DNA of 64,000 nucleotides from Methylobacillus methanolivorans (GCF_020531845.1 NZ_JAJAVF010000001.1:186001-250000); one strand, 5' to 3'; counted from the stretch's first letter, positions 17,840 through 28,357 are shown. Numbers and translations are program-made. The notes: a model not told the origin generated them from the letters alone.

Positions 17840-19762
17840 ATGAAGTTCACCATGCAACACCCCATGACAAAGTCATTGCAGAAAATAGAGCATGCAAGAC
17901 TACAGTTTCTTGAACAAGGCAATATGGTGGAGGGAGTCGTCAACGTCACCATTGCACAATCCTGGCAACGCAGCCTGAACAACGGTATCAACGCTTACGC
18001 CCCGCTCAGCACGACTACCCTGGCCACCACCGAACTAGAAAAGAAACGCAGCAAGAACCACTTGCTGCTAACCCAGGCGACACCGGAAATCACCACCCTA
18101 TACGAGCAGATCGCGCACTCATATAGCATGGTCGCCCTCACGGATGCCGAAGGCGTCATCCTGCATAGTGAGGGACAGCACATGCTGACAGACCTCGCCC
18201 CTAGTGCAATCTTGAGCCCTGGGTACTCATGGGGTGAAAATGAACGAGGCACTAACGCTATCGGAACTGCCATTGTGGAAAAACAAGCGGTGGCAGTACA
18301 AGGGGCTGAGCACTTTGTCGAACAGCTACACGGGTTCAGTTGCTATGCCGTCCCCATCTTTGGCCCGAATCAACAGTTGCTCGGCACGCTCAATGTCTCC
18401 AATGCGTTTTCAGCCCACCAGCAGCACACGCTGGCCTTGGTCAAAATGGCGGCACAACAGATCGAGAACCGTATATTCCGCGCTTGTCACCAAGGGCCGG
18501 TACAACTCCATTTCCATACCAGCGCGGATTTCGTCGGCTCTGCCTGGGAAGGCATGGCCGTATTCTCCAGACTAGGTGAGTTACTGGCCATCAACAGGAA
18601 TGGTCTGACGCTTGCGGCCCTGGATCACGTTCCCAGTCATTTTGAGGCCATGTTTCGGCCCTCATTCAAGCAGGTATGCAGCCAAGCTGGAGATAGCATA
18701 CTCAAGCTATCATTGAGCAATGGCGATACCATCCATGGCACATTGCGAATTGAATCAGACACCAGCAATACTTCGCCACGCGTCACCTCTATCCGCAGCA
18801 GTCATGCAGTGACAAGCAACCCATTGCTCGCCAGTAAAAGTAATGATCCGCGCATTACCGAAATATTGGCCCAGGCCAAGCTGGTCATGAATCAGGATAT
18901 CGCAATCCTCATCCAGGGAGAAACCGGCGTAGGCAAGGAATTACTGGCCAGCGCCATCCATCACAGTAGCACTCGCGCACAAGGGCCATTGATCGCCATC
19001 AACTGTGCCGCGCTGCCGGAAGGCTTGATTGAAGCAGAACTGTTTGGCTACGAAGAAGGTGCCTTCACCGGTGCTCGACAAAAAGGCAGCCAGGGCAAGA
19101 TAGAACAAGCAGACGGCGGCACCCTGTTCCTGGATGAAATCGGCGACATGCCCTTGCTCTTACAGGCACGATTATTACGCGTCTTGCAGGAGCGCAGTAT
19201 TACCCCACTCGGTGGCAGCAAGGCAAAAAAACTGGATTTTGCCGTGATCAGCGCCACCAACCAGAAACTACAGGAAAAAGTCGCCTCGGGTGCATTCCGC
19301 AAGGATCTTTATTACCGCCTGAATGGCATCAGCCTGACGTTACCCCCCCTGCGTGAGCGCAAAGACTTGCTTGGCATCGTACACAACATCATGGAAGCGC
19401 AAGGAGCGGGTAGCCTTGATATCCATGACGACGTCATCCAACTGTTCCGCCAGCACCCTTGGCCAGGTAACATCCGCCAACTGCATAATGTGCTGAAAAC
19501 CATGCTGGCATTGGCCGCGGGCAATCCCTTACGTCGGCAGCACTTACCGCCTGGTTTTATGGATGAACTGGGTAGCCATGTTTCAGAGCAAGCTCAGACA
19601 AACACAACAGCGATCACCACAGGCTCCATTGATGACATCACTAATGAAGCGGTCAAGCTGGCTCTGCAACACCATGAAGGTAACATCTCAGCTGCCGCAC
19701 GTGAACTCGGCATGAGCCGTAACCGCTTTTACCGCAAACTCAAGGCCCTGGGCCTCGCCTGA
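17840..19762 (+). CDS. Sigma-54-dependent activator (AcoR/GAF type), divergent to xoxF
   Basis: The 640-residue bacterial enhancer-binding protein has three parts. An N-terminal sensor of GAF type covers about 85-205 (GYSWGENERGTNAIGTA is the AcoR-family signature). The central AAA+ domain has Walker A GETGVGKE at 360-367 and the sigma-54 contact loop GAFTGA at 407-412. A C-terminal Fis-type HTH covers about 600-638. AcoR-family activators respond to small metabolites such as acetoin, alcohols or aldehydes. It is transcribed away from xoxF, and the shared 278-bp region contains a -24/-12 promoter aimed at xoxF, so it probably activates xoxF. The ligand (methanol, formaldehyde or a metal-linked signal) is unknown. 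An ATG at 17852 is an alternative start. Confidence 0.9.
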   Translation: MKFTMQHPMTKSLQKIEHARLQFLEQGNMVEGVVNVTIAQSWQRSLNNGINAYAPLSTTTLATTELEKKRSKNHLLLTQATPEITTLYEQIAHSYSMVALTDAEGVILHSEGQHMLTDLAPSAILSPGYSWGENERGTNAIGTAIVEKQAVAVQGAEHFVEQLHGFSCYAVPIFGPNQQLLGTLNVSNAFSAHQQHTLALVKMAAQQIENRIFRACHQGPVQLHFHTSADFVGSAWEGMAVFSRLGELLAINRNGLTLAALDHVPSHFEAMFRPSFKQVCSQAGDSILKLSLSNGDTIHGTLRIESDTSNTSPRVTSIRSSHAVTSNPLLASKSNDPRITEILAQAKLVMNQDIAILIQGETGVGKELLASAIHHSSTRAQGPLIAINCAALPEGLIEAELFGYEEGAFTGARQKGSQGKIEQADGGTLFLDEIGDMPLLLQARLLRVLQERSITPLGGSKAKKLDFAVISATNQKLQEKVASGAFRKDLYYRLNGISLTLPPLRERKDLLGIVHNIMEAQGAGSLDIHDDVIQLFRQHPWPGNIRQLHNVLKTMLALAAGNPLRRQHLPPGFMDELGSHVSEQAQTNTTAITTGSIDDITNEAVKLALQHHEGNISAAARELGMSRNRFYRKLKALGLA

Positions 19763-19790
19763 AATCACTAGGGCACTACTACCTACAAAC

Positions 19791-19822
19791 GAAAAAGCCT
19801 GCACAAAAGGGCAGGCTTTTTC
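19791..19822. terminator. Bidirectional terminator
   Basis: A perfect 12-bp repeat (GAAAAAGCCTGC / GCAGGCTTTTTC) with an 8-base loop gives a GC stem followed by five T residues in both directions. It separates the convergent regulator and cytochrome c genes. Confidence 0.9.
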
Positions 19823-19844
19823 ATGATGTATCAACTTCAAGCAA

Positions 19845-20171
19845 CTACAAGGTCAGTATCCACTGAACGATGAGCTTGATGTCCTCATCCTTCACCTGAG
19901 GGCTATTAGGCCCCATCGGCACAGGCCCCCAGACACCGCTGGTACCATTCTTGACCCGGCCTACCAGCTTCGCCTCGGCCCCCGCTTCACCACGGTATTT
20001 TGCCGCGATATCCCGCAATGCAGGACCAATGACTTTTTGCTTGATGGTATGGCAAGCCAGGCAACCATTTTTTTGCGCCAGCGACTCTGCCACTTTTGCA
20101 TCCACTGCCGCCGCCTGCCCTGCCATAAGCAGGCACCCCGTGGCGACTAAGATATGTACGATGGTCTTCAT
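19845..20171 (-). CDS. Class I c-type cytochrome (c551/c552-like)
   Basis: The 108-residue protein has a signal peptide (about 1-22, ending GQAAA) and one haem site, CLACH at 37-41. The distal Met is probably in WGPVPMGPNS. Its small size and the GPALRDIAAKYRG motif after the haem match cytochrome c551/c552, periplasmic one-electron carriers. It is much shorter than MxaG/XoxG-type cytochrome cL proteins, so a direct role as primary XoxF acceptor is not indicated. It could still relay electrons to a terminal oxidase. It lies 54 bp downstream of yeaD on the same strand and may be co-transcribed with it. Confidence 0.9.
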   Translation of the reverse strand: MKTIVHILVATGCLLMAGQAAAVDAKVAESLAQKNGCLACHTIKQKVIGPALRDIAAKYRGEAGAEAKLVGRVKNGTSGVWGPVPMGPNSPQVKDEDIKLIVQWILTL

Positions 20172-20225
20172 TCATTACTCCTTGGGAGCTTGCTGCTCCC
20201 GCTGAACCACGTTACAACAACCTAA

Positions 20226-21137
20226 CTACAAGCTCTCAGTGCTGTACTGCACATTCAGGGTATGCGAACTGCCAGGTGCGACAGTCACGACATTGCCCCT
20301 GACATTCGAGCTCTCGACACACAACATATTCCGCCAACCATGATGGCTACCCAAGTCGCCGATTTCGGCGGCCTTGCGCTCCCATGGTGTCCAGACCACG
20401 GTGGAGTGGCTACCGGACTTCTCAATAATGATCTTGCGACGCAGCCCAGGGTCTTCCACCACGCAAGTAGATTCGGTATTGAGATAAACTCGGTCTACCT
20501 CTTCATTGAAGGTGATTTCGCCAGATTGGCGCTTGAGGGCGTAATCCTCTACCTTGTCTTCATACTCGGTATGATCCAGGCCCTGCACCTTTACCACCTC
20601 GATATCGCTGACCTGGAAATAAGTATGCAGAGCCTCGCCAATCACGAATGGCTCGCTACCCTTGTTTGTCGTCGTCAACGCCATCTTGAGCACGGGGCCA
20701 ATATTGATGGTCAAGGTCAACTCGCAATCATAAGGCCATTGCTTTTCCACCTGGCGACTCTCCACTAGCCTTAGCACCAAGGTAGTGGTGTTATCTGGCA
20801 GAGGTGTAGCATCCACCACTTCCCAGGGCACCACGCGCGCAAAGCCATGAGGGCACAAGGTTTCATCGGTAGCATGGGGGCCGAACCACGGCCAGCAAAC
20901 AGGTACGCCACCACGGATGGAGCGACCTGCAACGAAACGTGCCTGGTCAGACAACCACAGCACCGGCGCTTCCGCATGACGGGGGTTCCACTGCATGACA
21001 TGACCGCCTTGCAGGGCGACCTTGGCAGTGGCATGGGGATTTTCGATCTCCAATGTCACCAGGCCATTCAAGTCTGCGGAAAAATGGATTTTATGCCCGA
21101 CCCCGTAACGGGCATTCAATTCATGTACTGATTGCAT
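20226..21137 (-). CDS. yeaD: D-hexose-6-phosphate mutarotase (YeaD type)
   Basis: The 303-residue protein has the galactose-mutarotase fold and the YeaD hallmarks: GGVPVCWPWFGPH and PHGFAR in the N-terminal half, then EALHTYF, and near the C-terminus WTPWERKA and the ML-CVESSNV segment. The family interconverts anomers of glucose 6-phosphate and related phosphosugars. Such activity would serve the sugar phosphates of the ribulose monophosphate cycle used by these methylotrophs, though that link is inference. It is 59 bp downstream of ilvD on the same strand. Confidence 0.9.
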   Translation of the reverse strand: MQSVHELNARYGVGHKIHFSADLNGLVTLEIENPHATAKVALQGGHVMQWNPRHAEAPVLWLSDQARFVAGRSIRGGVPVCWPWFGPHATDETLCPHGFARVVPWEVVDATPLPDNTTTLVLRLVESRQVEKQWPYDCELTLTINIGPVLKMALTTTNKGSEPFVIGEALHTYFQVSDIEVVKVQGLDHTEYEDKVEDYALKRQSGEITFNEEVDRVYLNTESTCVVEDPGLRRKIIIEKSGSHSTVVWTPWERKAAEIGDLGSHHGWRNMLCVESSNVRGNVVTVAPGSSHTLNVQYSTESL

Positions 21138-21196
21138 ACGCTCTTTTTTTAAATCTGATTAATCAATTCTTTTTATTAAGCTGAGCCAGCACACAC

Positions 21197-23047
21197 TTAT
21201 TTCTCGATCTGGCTCACGTCGCGCACGGCACCCTTGGCAGCCGAAGTGCTCATCGCAGCGTACGCACGTAATGCAACGGATACATGACGCTCACGGTTGA
21301 CCGGCTTCCATGCATCCTTGCCTTTCGCCTCCATGGCAGCGCGTCGATGCGCGAGCACCTCATCCTTGACCGCCAAGTGAATGGTACGGTTCGGAATATC
21401 GATCTCGATGATATCGTTTTCTTCCACCAAGCCAATCGCACCGCCTTCTGCCGCCTCAGGAGAAGCATGGCCAATACTCAGGCCAGAAGTACCACCAGAG
21501 AAGCGTCCATCAGTCAGCAAGGCACAAGCCTTGCCCAGGCCCTTGGATTTCAGATAGCTGGTGGGGTAGAGCATTTCCTGCATGCCAGGGCCGCCACGTG
21601 GACCCTCATAGCGAATAATGACAATATCACCTGCCACGATCTTGTCGGCAAGAATACCGGCCACAGCATCGTCCTGGCTCTCGAAAATACGCGCACGGCC
21701 AGTAAACTTGAGAATGCTGTCGTCCACGCCCGCCGTCTTCACAATACAGCCATCCAGCGCAATATTGCCGTAAAGCACGGCGAGACCACCATCCTGTGAG
21801 TAGGCATGCTCCTTATCGCGGATGCAACCTTCCTTACGATCAGTATCCAGGTCAGGCCAAAGCATGGATTGGCTAAACGCGATCGTGGTGGAAATGCCAC
21901 CGGGAGCCGCACGGTAGAACTTCTTCACTTCTTCGTCGTTGGTGGTCATGATGTCCCACTTATCGAGAGCATCGCCCAGGCTGGGACTGTGCACAGTCGG
22001 CGTATCACGGTGGATCAAGCCAGCACGGCTCAACTCGGACAAGATACCCATGACACCACCTGCACGGTGAACGTCTTCCATGTGGTATTTGGCTGTCGCT
22101 GGCGCGACCTTGCTCACACACGGCACACCGCGCGAAATGCGGTCAATATCTGCCATGGTGAAATCTACCTTGCCTTCATAAGCCGCCGCTAACAAATGTA
22201 ATACGGTATTGGTAGAACCACCCATCGCCACATCCAGGCTCATGGCGTTCTCAAAAGCGTGCAAGTTGGCAATGCTGCGTGGCAGCACGCTTTCGTCATC
22301 CTGTTCATAATAACGTTTGGTGATTTCCACGATCAGGCGACCAGCCTTGAGGAACAACTCCTTGCGCGCTGCATGTGTCGCCAGCGTGGAACCGTTACCA
22401 GGCAAGCTCAAACCCAAGGCCTCTGTCAGGCAGTTCATGGAATTCGCAGTAAACATACCGGAGCAGGAACCGCAGGTCGGGCAGGCAGAACGCTCAATCG
22501 CCTCGGACTCTTCATCCGAGATATTGCTATCCGCAGCCGCCACCATGGCATCCACCAGGTCCAGCTTGTGCACATTGCCCTGCCAGTTCACCTTACCAGC
22601 TTCCATCGGGCCACCGGAGACAAACACCACCGGGATATTCAGGCGCAAGGCCGCCATCAACATGCCTGGCGTGATCTTGTCACAGTTAGAAATACAGACC
22701 AGCGCATCGGCACAGTGCGCATTCACCATGTATTCCACCGCATCCGCAATCAGGTCGCGACTGGGCAAGCTGTAAAGCATGCCACTGTGACCCATAGCAA
22801 TGCCGTCATCCACCGCAATGGTGTTGAACTCCTTGGCCACACCACCGGCACGCTCAATCTCGCGCGCTACCAACTGCCCTAAATCCTTGAGGTGCACGTG
22901 ACCGGGCACAAATTGCGTGAATGAATTGGCAATCGCAATGATAGGTTTCTGGAAATCGTCTTCCTTCATGCCGGTGGCACGCCAAAGTGCGCGTGCGCCT
23001 GCCATGTTGCGGCCATGAGTGGAGGTTCTGGAGCGGTATTGCGGCAT
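21197..23047 (-). CDS. ilvD: Dihydroxy-acid dehydratase
   Basis: The 616-residue protein matches IlvD of the E. coli type. It dehydrates 2,3-dihydroxy-isovalerate and -methylvalerate in valine and isoleucine synthesis. Fe-S ligands are in [15 protein letters not shown] and [17 protein letters not shown]. The C-terminal part contains [20 protein letters not shown]. Length is as expected. It is divergent from lgt with a 60-bp gap that must hold both promoters. Confidence 0.97.
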   Translation of the reverse strand: MPQYRSRTSTHGRNMAGARALWRATGMKEDDFQKPIIAIANSFTQFVPGHVHLKDLGQLVAREIERAGGVAKEFNTIAVDDGIAMGHSGMLYSLPSRDLIADAVEYMVNAHCADALVCISNCDKITPGMLMAALRLNIPVVFVSGGPMEAGKVNWQGNVHKLDLVDAMVAAADSNISDEESEAIERSACPTCGSCSGMFTANSMNCLTEALGLSLPGNGSTLATHAARKELFLKAGRLIVEITKRYYEQDDESVLPRSIANLHAFENAMSLDVAMGGSTNTVLHLLAAAYEGKVDFTMADIDRISRGVPCVSKVAPATAKYHMEDVHRAGGVMGILSELSRAGLIHRDTPTVHSPSLGDALDKWDIMTTNDEEVKKFYRAAPGGISTTIAFSQSMLWPDLDTDRKEGCIRDKEHAYSQDGGLAVLYGNIALDGCIVKTAGVDDSILKFTGRARIFESQDDAVAGILADKIVAGDIVIIRYEGPRGGPGMQEMLYPTSYLKSKGLGKACALLTDGRFSGGTSGLSIGHASPEAAEGGAIGLVEENDIIEIDIPNRTIHLAVKDEVLAHRRAAMEAKGKDAWKPVNRERHVSVALRAYAAMSTSAAKGAVRDVSQIEK

Positions 23048-23107
23048 AAAAACCCTAAACTAAACGTATAATTAGGAGATTTTACTCCAATCCAAGGGCC
23101 AATCCCA

Positions 23108-23908
23108 ATGCTTGTTCACCCACAATTTGATCCCGTCGCCATTCACCTGGGCTCGTTTGGCATTCATTGGTATGGATTGATGTACCTCATCGGTTTTCTC
23201 GCATTCCTTTGGCTAGGACGTTGGCGCATCGCTCACCAGCCTTGGTGGACACAATCAGGATGGTCATACAAAACACTGGACGACGCACTGTTTTACGGCG
23301 CATTGGGCGTCATCCTGGGCGGCAGGTTAGGCTATGCCCTGTTCTACCAGCATGATTACTACCTGGCCCATCCGCACGAGGTCCTTTTCCTCTGGCAAGG
23401 CGGCATGTCCTTCCACGGTGGATTCATCGGCGTCATGGCCGCCATGCTGCTATTCGCGAAAAAACGCGGGCTCACTTTCTTCGGCATCATGGATTTCGTT
23501 GCTCCCCTGGTGCCAGTCGGCCTGGGTGCAGGACGCATGGGCAACTTCATCAATGGCGAGCTCTGGGGCCGCGCCAGCGATGCGCCCTGGGCCATGGTCT
23601 TCCCGCAAGTCGACAACATTGCACGCCACCCATCTCAGCTTTATGAATTTCTGCTCGAAGGGATTGTACTGTTCACCATCCTCTGGTGGTACTCCAGCAA
23701 ACCACGCGCCAAGGGCACTATCTCTGCCCTGTTCCTCATCGGATACGGCAGTTTTCGTTTCCTGGTAGAGTTCACGCGCGAACCGGATAGCTTCCTCGGA
23801 TTATTGTCTCTAGGCTTAAGCATGGGGCAATGGTTGAGTTTGCCGATGGTAATTGCGGGCATCTGGTTAATGATGAGCAGCCTGAAGCGCCATACACATT
23901 CATCTTAA
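23108..23908 (+). CDS. lgt: Prolipoprotein diacylglyceryl transferase
   Basis: The 266-residue inner-membrane enzyme has about seven hydrophobic segments. It transfers diacylglycerol from phosphatidylglycerol to the lipobox cysteine of prelipoproteins. The signature [13 protein letters not shown] is at 142-154, and the essential HGG region (SFHGGFIGV) is at 101-109. [16 protein letters not shown] near the N-terminus is also typical. It appears monocistronic and is followed by a 14-bp inverted repeat. Confidence 0.97.
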   Translation: MLVHPQFDPVAIHLGSFGIHWYGLMYLIGFLAFLWLGRWRIAHQPWWTQSGWSYKTLDDALFYGALGVILGGRLGYALFYQHDYYLAHPHEVLFLWQGGMSFHGGFIGVMAAMLLFAKKRGLTFFGIMDFVAPLVPVGLGAGRMGNFINGELWGRASDAPWAMVFPQVDNIARHPSQLYEFLLEGIVLFTILWWYSSKPRAKGTISALFLIGYGSFRFLVEFTREPDSFLGLLSLGLSMGQWLSLPMVIAGIWLMMSSLKRHTHSS

Positions 23909-23933
23909 TAAGAGCCTCATACCCTCTCCATCT

Positions 23934-23966
23934 TCCAACAACGAATGCTCAACATTCGTTGTTGGA
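23934..23966 (+). terminator. Hairpin downstream of lgt
   Basis: Perfect 14-bp arms (TCCAACAACGAATG / CATTCGTTGTTGGA) with a 5-base loop lie 25 bp after lgt. There is no T-tract. The remaining 239 bp to the formate dehydrogenase gene holds no gene that I can support; it should contain that gene's promoter. Confidence 0.55.
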
Positions 23967-24205
23967 TCAAAGGCATGCCCTAGCGCCTCATCATGCAACT
24001 GGCGTTTACCAAATATCACCGTCACCCATGTATCCGTGGGCCATTCCCATTAATTAAGTTCCAAACTGTACTCTAAAAATTCCAGCACTTCTGTATCTGG
24101 TTTCCATCTGTTATCCCTCTTACGATTGCTGTAATCGTCATTGTGTATTCATGGCTAGCCAGACTTCACTCTCGCCAGCCTAATTTGTTCACCAAGTAGG
24201 AAGAT

Positions 24206-26530
24206 ATGTCGCAACCTAAAGCCGCCATCAAGCCTTACCACCATCCTGCCGCTGGCTGGGGTGCATTGAAGCAAGTTGCCGCGCAGCTCGCGCTGCAGAA
24301 GATTCCCGTCAAGGGCGTCATGACGCTGCTCTCGCAGAATCAGCCAGATGGCTTCGACTGCCCAGGTTGTGCCTGGCCAGACAAGGAGCACACCTCCACA
24401 TTTGAGTTTTGTGAAAACGGTGTGAAGGCTGTAGCGGCGGAAGCTACCTCCAAGCGTGTGCCACCGGAATTCTTCGCCAAGCATACCGTCACCGAGTTGA
24501 TGGACTGGAGCGATTTCGATCTGGAAAACGAAGGCCGCCTGACCCATCCAATGCGTTACAACCCGGCGACGGACAAATACGAGGAAATTGCCTGGGATTG
24601 CGCCTTTGCCCTGATGGCAGAACATCTGAATAAACTGTCCGACCCGAACGAGGCAATTTTCTACACCTCTGGTCGTGCCAGCAATGAAGCGGCTTTCCTT
24701 TATCAATTGTTCGTGCGTGAATTCGGCACCAACAATTTCCCGGACTGCTCCAACCTTTGCCACGAATCAACCAGTATGGCCCTGCCACCTACCGTCGGTA
24801 TCGGCAAGGGCTCGGTCACTTTGCATGATTTCGAGCACGCCGATACCTTGCTGATTTTCGGCCAGAACCCCGCCACCAACCACCCGCGTATGCTCGGTGA
24901 GTTGCGCGAAGCAGCCAAGCGCGGTGCGCGCATCGTGGCGATCAACCCATTGAAGGAACGTGGCCTGGAGCGCTTTGCTGACCCGCAAAGCCCATTCGAC
25001 ATGCTGTCATTCAAGGGCAGCAAGATCAGTGACATGTTCATCCAGCCCAAGCTGGGCGGTGACTTGGCCCTCATCAAGGGCATGATCAAGTTTGTCATCC
25101 AGTGGGATGACGAAGCCATCAAGAACGGCACCGAGCGCGTGGTAGATGTGGAATTTATCCAGCAGCATACCAATGGCTTCGAGGCGATTGCTGAAGATGC
25201 CCGCAAGGAAAGCTGGGATGCCATCCTGGAAGAATCTGGCGTGCCGCTGGAGCAAATTGAGGAAATTGCACATATTTACGCCACTGGCGACCGTGTGATT
25301 TCTACTTGGGGCATGGGCATCACCCAACACAAGCACGGCGTTGCCACCATCCAGACCTTGGTTAACCTGATGCTGCTACGCGGCAATATCGGCAAGGAAG
25401 GCGCTGGCCTGTGCCCAGTGCGTGGTCATAGCAACGTGCAGGGTAACCGTACGGTGGGTATCTATGAAAAGATGCCTCTGGCTTTCCTTGAAAGTCTGGA
25501 TCGCGTCTTTGATATCAATGTACCGAAAGAACCTGGCTACGATGCGGTTTCCGCCATCCAGGCGATGATAGACGGCAAGGCCAAGTTCTTCTTTGCGCTC
25601 GGAGGCAACTTCTCGATTGCAACACCTGATACTGACCGTACCTGGGAAGGACTGCGTAATTGCGACCTCACCGCGCATGTCACTACCAAGCTCAACCGCA
25701 GCCACCTGGTGCATGGCAGGGAAGCCTTGATCTTGCCATGCCTGGGCCGCACCGAGATTGACACTCAGGAAACCGGGCCGCAAGGCGTCACGGTGGAAGA
25801 TTCCATGAGCATGGTGCATATCTCCTACGGCATGAATAAACCAGCTTCAGCGCACCTGCTGTCGGAACCTGCCATCGTCGCTCGCCTGGCACATGCCACG
25901 CTCAAACACAGCAAGACGTCTTGGCTGGACTATATCAAGGACTACAGCAAGATTCGCGACGCCATCGAGCAGACCATGCCGGTTGCGTTCAAGAACTATA
26001 ACGAGCGCATCAAGCACCCTGGCGGTTTCCGCATGCCTGTGCCTTCCAGCGATCGCGTCTGGATCACGCCATCAGGCAAGGCCGAATTCACCTTGCAGGA
26101 AATCCCGCGCAATTCGCCCATCCACCAGGCACGTGAACAGTACGGCGACCAGATGTTCGTGCTGATGACCACCCGCTCGCATGATCAGTACAACACCACC
26201 ATTTATGGCATGGATGACCGCTATCGTGGCGTGTTCGGCCAGCGCCGTGTGGTGTTCATGAATCCTGACGATATCAAGCGCATGGGCCTCAAGGCTGGCG
26301 ACTGGATCAATCTGGTGAGCGTCTGGCAGGATGGCATCACGCGCCGTGCCGACAAGTTCCTCGTTGTCTCCTACGATATTCCGCAAGGTTGCATGGGTGG
26401 CTATTACCCTGAGACCAACAATCTGGTGCCGTTGGAAAGCGTGGCTGACTTGTCGCATACGCCAACTTCCAAGTCTATCCCGGTGATCATCGAGAAAACC
26501 ACTGCACCCGAGGTGGCCAATGCTGCTTGA
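24206..26530 (+). CDS. fdh4A: FdhF/YdeP-type molybdopterin oxidoreductase, FDH4-like formate dehydrogenase
   Basis: The 774-residue cytoplasmic protein belongs to the formate-dehydrogenase-alpha-like group of bis-MGD enzymes. Residues Cys52, Cys55 and Cys69 likely bind a 4Fe-4S cluster with a fourth ligand further on. Cys185-His186 (NLCHESTS) occupies the position of the Mo-ligating Sec/Cys-His pair of formate dehydrogenases. GQNPATNHPRM and the C-terminal MGB-binding region RSHDQYNTTIYG are typical. In Methylorubrum extorquens the homologous Fdh4A is needed for growth on methanol, so formate oxidation is the likely role here. YdeP-like acid-resistance oxidoreductases are the alternative. A small gene overlaps the 3' end. 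Confidence 0.8.
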   Translation: MSQPKAAIKPYHHPAAGWGALKQVAAQLALQKIPVKGVMTLLSQNQPDGFDCPGCAWPDKEHTSTFEFCENGVKAVAAEATSKRVPPEFFAKHTVTELMDWSDFDLENEGRLTHPMRYNPATDKYEEIAWDCAFALMAEHLNKLSDPNEAIFYTSGRASNEAAFLYQLFVREFGTNNFPDCSNLCHESTSMALPPTVGIGKGSVTLHDFEHADTLLIFGQNPATNHPRMLGELREAAKRGARIVAINPLKERGLERFADPQSPFDMLSFKGSKISDMFIQPKLGGDLALIKGMIKFVIQWDDEAIKNGTERVVDVEFIQQHTNGFEAIAEDARKESWDAILEESGVPLEQIEEIAHIYATGDRVISTWGMGITQHKHGVATIQTLVNLMLLRGNIGKEGAGLCPVRGHSNVQGNRTVGIYEKMPLAFLESLDRVFDINVPKEPGYDAVSAIQAMIDGKAKFFFALGGNFSIATPDTDRTWEGLRNCDLTAHVTTKLNRSHLVHGREALILPCLGRTEIDTQETGPQGVTVEDSMSMVHISYGMNKPASAHLLSEPAIVARLAHATLKHSKTSWLDYIKDYSKIRDAIEQTMPVAFKNYNERIKHPGGFRMPVPSSDRVWITPSGKAEFTLQEIPRNSPIHQAREQYGDQMFVLMTTRSHDQYNTTIYGMDDRYRGVFGQRRVVFMNPDDIKRMGLKAGDWINLVSVWQDGITRRADKFLVVSYDIPQGCMGGYYPETNNLVPLESVADLSHTPTSKSIPVIIEKTTAPEVANAA

Positions 26531-26837
26531 GCGCGAATATCACGATGAACAGTCAGAGCAAGCTGATTTTTCCTCTGACCACGCTCAACTAGACCAGAGT
26601 GCTGTGCTGATGCTTGGCATCCTAGAACTTCTTCATGCCGAGCATGAAGAAGGACGTGCCCGCATGCCCCTGGCGGCCATCTGCAAACGGCTGGGAATAC
26701 GTATGAGTACACTGCAACGTCTGATGACTGCCTTGAGCGAGCAGGCGTTGGTCGAAGTGTCCACCGAGAAAGACCGGCTAGTCGCAGCGCTGACTGCCGG
26801 TGGCGAGGAAATTTCCCAAGCTCTGCAAGCTGCCTGA
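26520..26837 (+). CDS. Small winged-helix-like protein overlapping fdh4A
   Basis: The gene encodes 105 residues from the ATG at 26520, overlapping the end of the formate dehydrogenase gene by 11 bases, which implies translational coupling. The N-terminal 30 residues are acidic. The rest reads as a small winged helix (LAAICKRLGIRMSTLQRLMTALSEQALVEV, then a short wing). In Methylorubrum the FDH4 locus includes a small fdh4B of unknown role; this may be its counterpart, though I infer that from position and size. It could be a regulator or an assembly factor for the dehydrogenase. Confidence 0.75.
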   Translation: MLLEREYHDEQSEQADFSSDHAQLDQSAVLMLGILELLHAEHEEGRARMPLAAICKRLGIRMSTLQRLMTALSEQALVEVSTEKDRLVAALTAGGEEISQALQAA

Positions 26838-26890
26838 GCAGAAACCACCGTTGGCAAACTCCAGCCGCACCCCTGCGTGGCTGGAGTACA

Positions 26891-28357
26891 ATGGCAGGCA
26901 TCAAAGACTCCACACCGGCCCCCATGAAGCTTTATGTCTCGTTTGCTGCACGCATACGCGCGATGATCGATGAAGGCGTATTGCGACCCGGCGACAAGAT
27001 ATTCTCAGTGCGGCAAGCCAGCCAGAAATACGGACTAAGCATCAGCACAGTATTGCGCGGCTATCTTCTACTGGAGCAGGAAGGCATCATCAGCAGCCAC
27101 CCACAATCTGGCTACTACGTCACACCGCGCAAACGCTTGCAGCAACGCAACACCTCGCCGCTATCCAAAGACATCAACCTGTCAGAAGTTGATGCCAGCA
27201 AGCTGGTGCTCACAACACTGAAGTCTATCCGCGAATTTGGCACGGTACCATTGGGCTCACCGTTTCCCGATCCACAACTATTCCCGCTCAAAAAGATTCA
27301 CCAGTACGAAAAAGCCCTCACCGACGATGAAGGGGAATGGGGCATTTTGAGTGACCTGCCACCAGGCAACGAAATGCTGCGCCAGCAGATTGCCCGCCGC
27401 TACCTTGCCAACGACATGGATGTTTCACCGGATGACATCGTCATCACACATGGTGCCACCGAGGCCATCACGCTCTGCCTGCAAGCCGTCGCCAAGGCTG
27501 GCGACATCATCGCACTGGAGGCTCCTGGCTACTATGCTTTGGCGCATACAGTAGAGCGATTGGGCATGAAGGTCGCCGAACTGCGCACTGACCCAGAATC
27601 CGGCATTGACCTGGATGCATTACGCGCCACCACGGATAATGTGCGTATTGCCGCCGTGGTACTCACTACCAATTTCCAGAACCCTTTGGGGTTTGTCATG
27701 CCAGATGCAAAGAAACAAGCATTAGTGGAATTTCTGGAAGAGCAACAGATTCCATTGATCGAGGATGATGTTTACGGCGAGCTGTACTTCAGTGAAACAG
27801 CACCCAAGCCTGCCAAGGCCTTTGACCGTTCTGGCCTGGTGCTACATTGCTCATCATTCTCCAAGTCATTGGCACCGGGTTATCGCGTAGGCTGGACCAG
27901 CGCCGGGCGCTATCGGCAGGAAGTGGAGCGCCTGATGTTCCTCAATAGCCTCTCGCTACCGTCCGCCCCGCAAATCGCGATTGCCAAGTTCATGCAACGC
28001 GACAGCTTTGAGCAACATCTCAAACAATTGCGTCATACCCTACGTTCGCAATATGTGCTGATCCGTAATGTGATTACAGAAAGCTTTCCCGCAGGCACCC
28101 AGCTTTCCGAACCAAAAGGCGGCTACGTGATCTGGGTCAAACTACCGGCACAACTGGATGCCCTGGCGCTTTACCGCTTAGCGATCGACAATGGCATTAC
28201 CGTGGCACCGGGCACCATCTTTTCCCGCAAGAAAGATCTCACCCACTATATCCGCTTGAATTTCAGCCACCTCTGGACCTTGGCTATTGAGCAGGCAGTA
28301 CGCGACGTGGGCGCCTTGGCACACGACATGCTGGCGTCGCATGCTCCACAGGGTTAA
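26891..28357 (+). CDS. MocR-type regulator (GntR HTH plus aminotransferase-like domain)
   Basis: The 488-residue protein joins an N-terminal GntR winged helix (about 12-80; GDKIFSVRQASQKYGLSISTVLRGY) to a fold-type-I PLP domain. The PLP lysine is in SSFSKSLAPGYRVGW, preceded by NFQNPLG and IEDDVYGEL. MocR proteins use PLP or an amino compound as effector and rarely have aminotransferase activity. The ATG at 26891 has GGAG four bases upstream; the later ATG at 26924 has no such site. The target is unknown. It lies 53 bp after the small fdh-linked gene, so regulation of that unit or of cstA is possible. Confidence 0.9.
   Translation: MAGIKDSTPAPMKLYVSFAARIRAMIDEGVLRPGDKIFSVRQASQKYGLSISTVLRGYLLLEQEGIISSHPQSGYYVTPRKRLQQRNTSPLSKDINLSEVDASKLVLTTLKSIREFGTVPLGSPFPDPQLFPLKKIHQYEKALTDDEGEWGILSDLPPGNEMLRQQIARRYLANDMDVSPDDIVITHGATEAITLCLQAVAKAGDIIALEAPGYYALAHTVERLGMKVAELRTDPESGIDLDALRATTDNVRIAAVVLTTNFQNPLGFVMPDAKKQALVEFLEEQQIPLIEDDVYGELYFSETAPKPAKAFDRSGLVLHCSSFSKSLAPGYRVGWTSAGRYRQEVERLMFLNSLSLPSAPQIAIAKFMQRDSFEQHLKQLRHTLRSQYVLIRNVITESFPAGTQLSEPKGGYVIWVKLPAQLDALALYRLAIDNGITVAPGTIFSRKKDLTHYIRLNFSHLWTLAIEQAVRDVGALAHDMLASHAPQG

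Noticed and set aside
19845..20171. Cytochrome as XoxG, the direct acceptor for XoxF
   Set aside because: At 108 residues with a c551/c552-like motif it is much shorter than MxaG/XoxG proteins and is in a different transcription unit.
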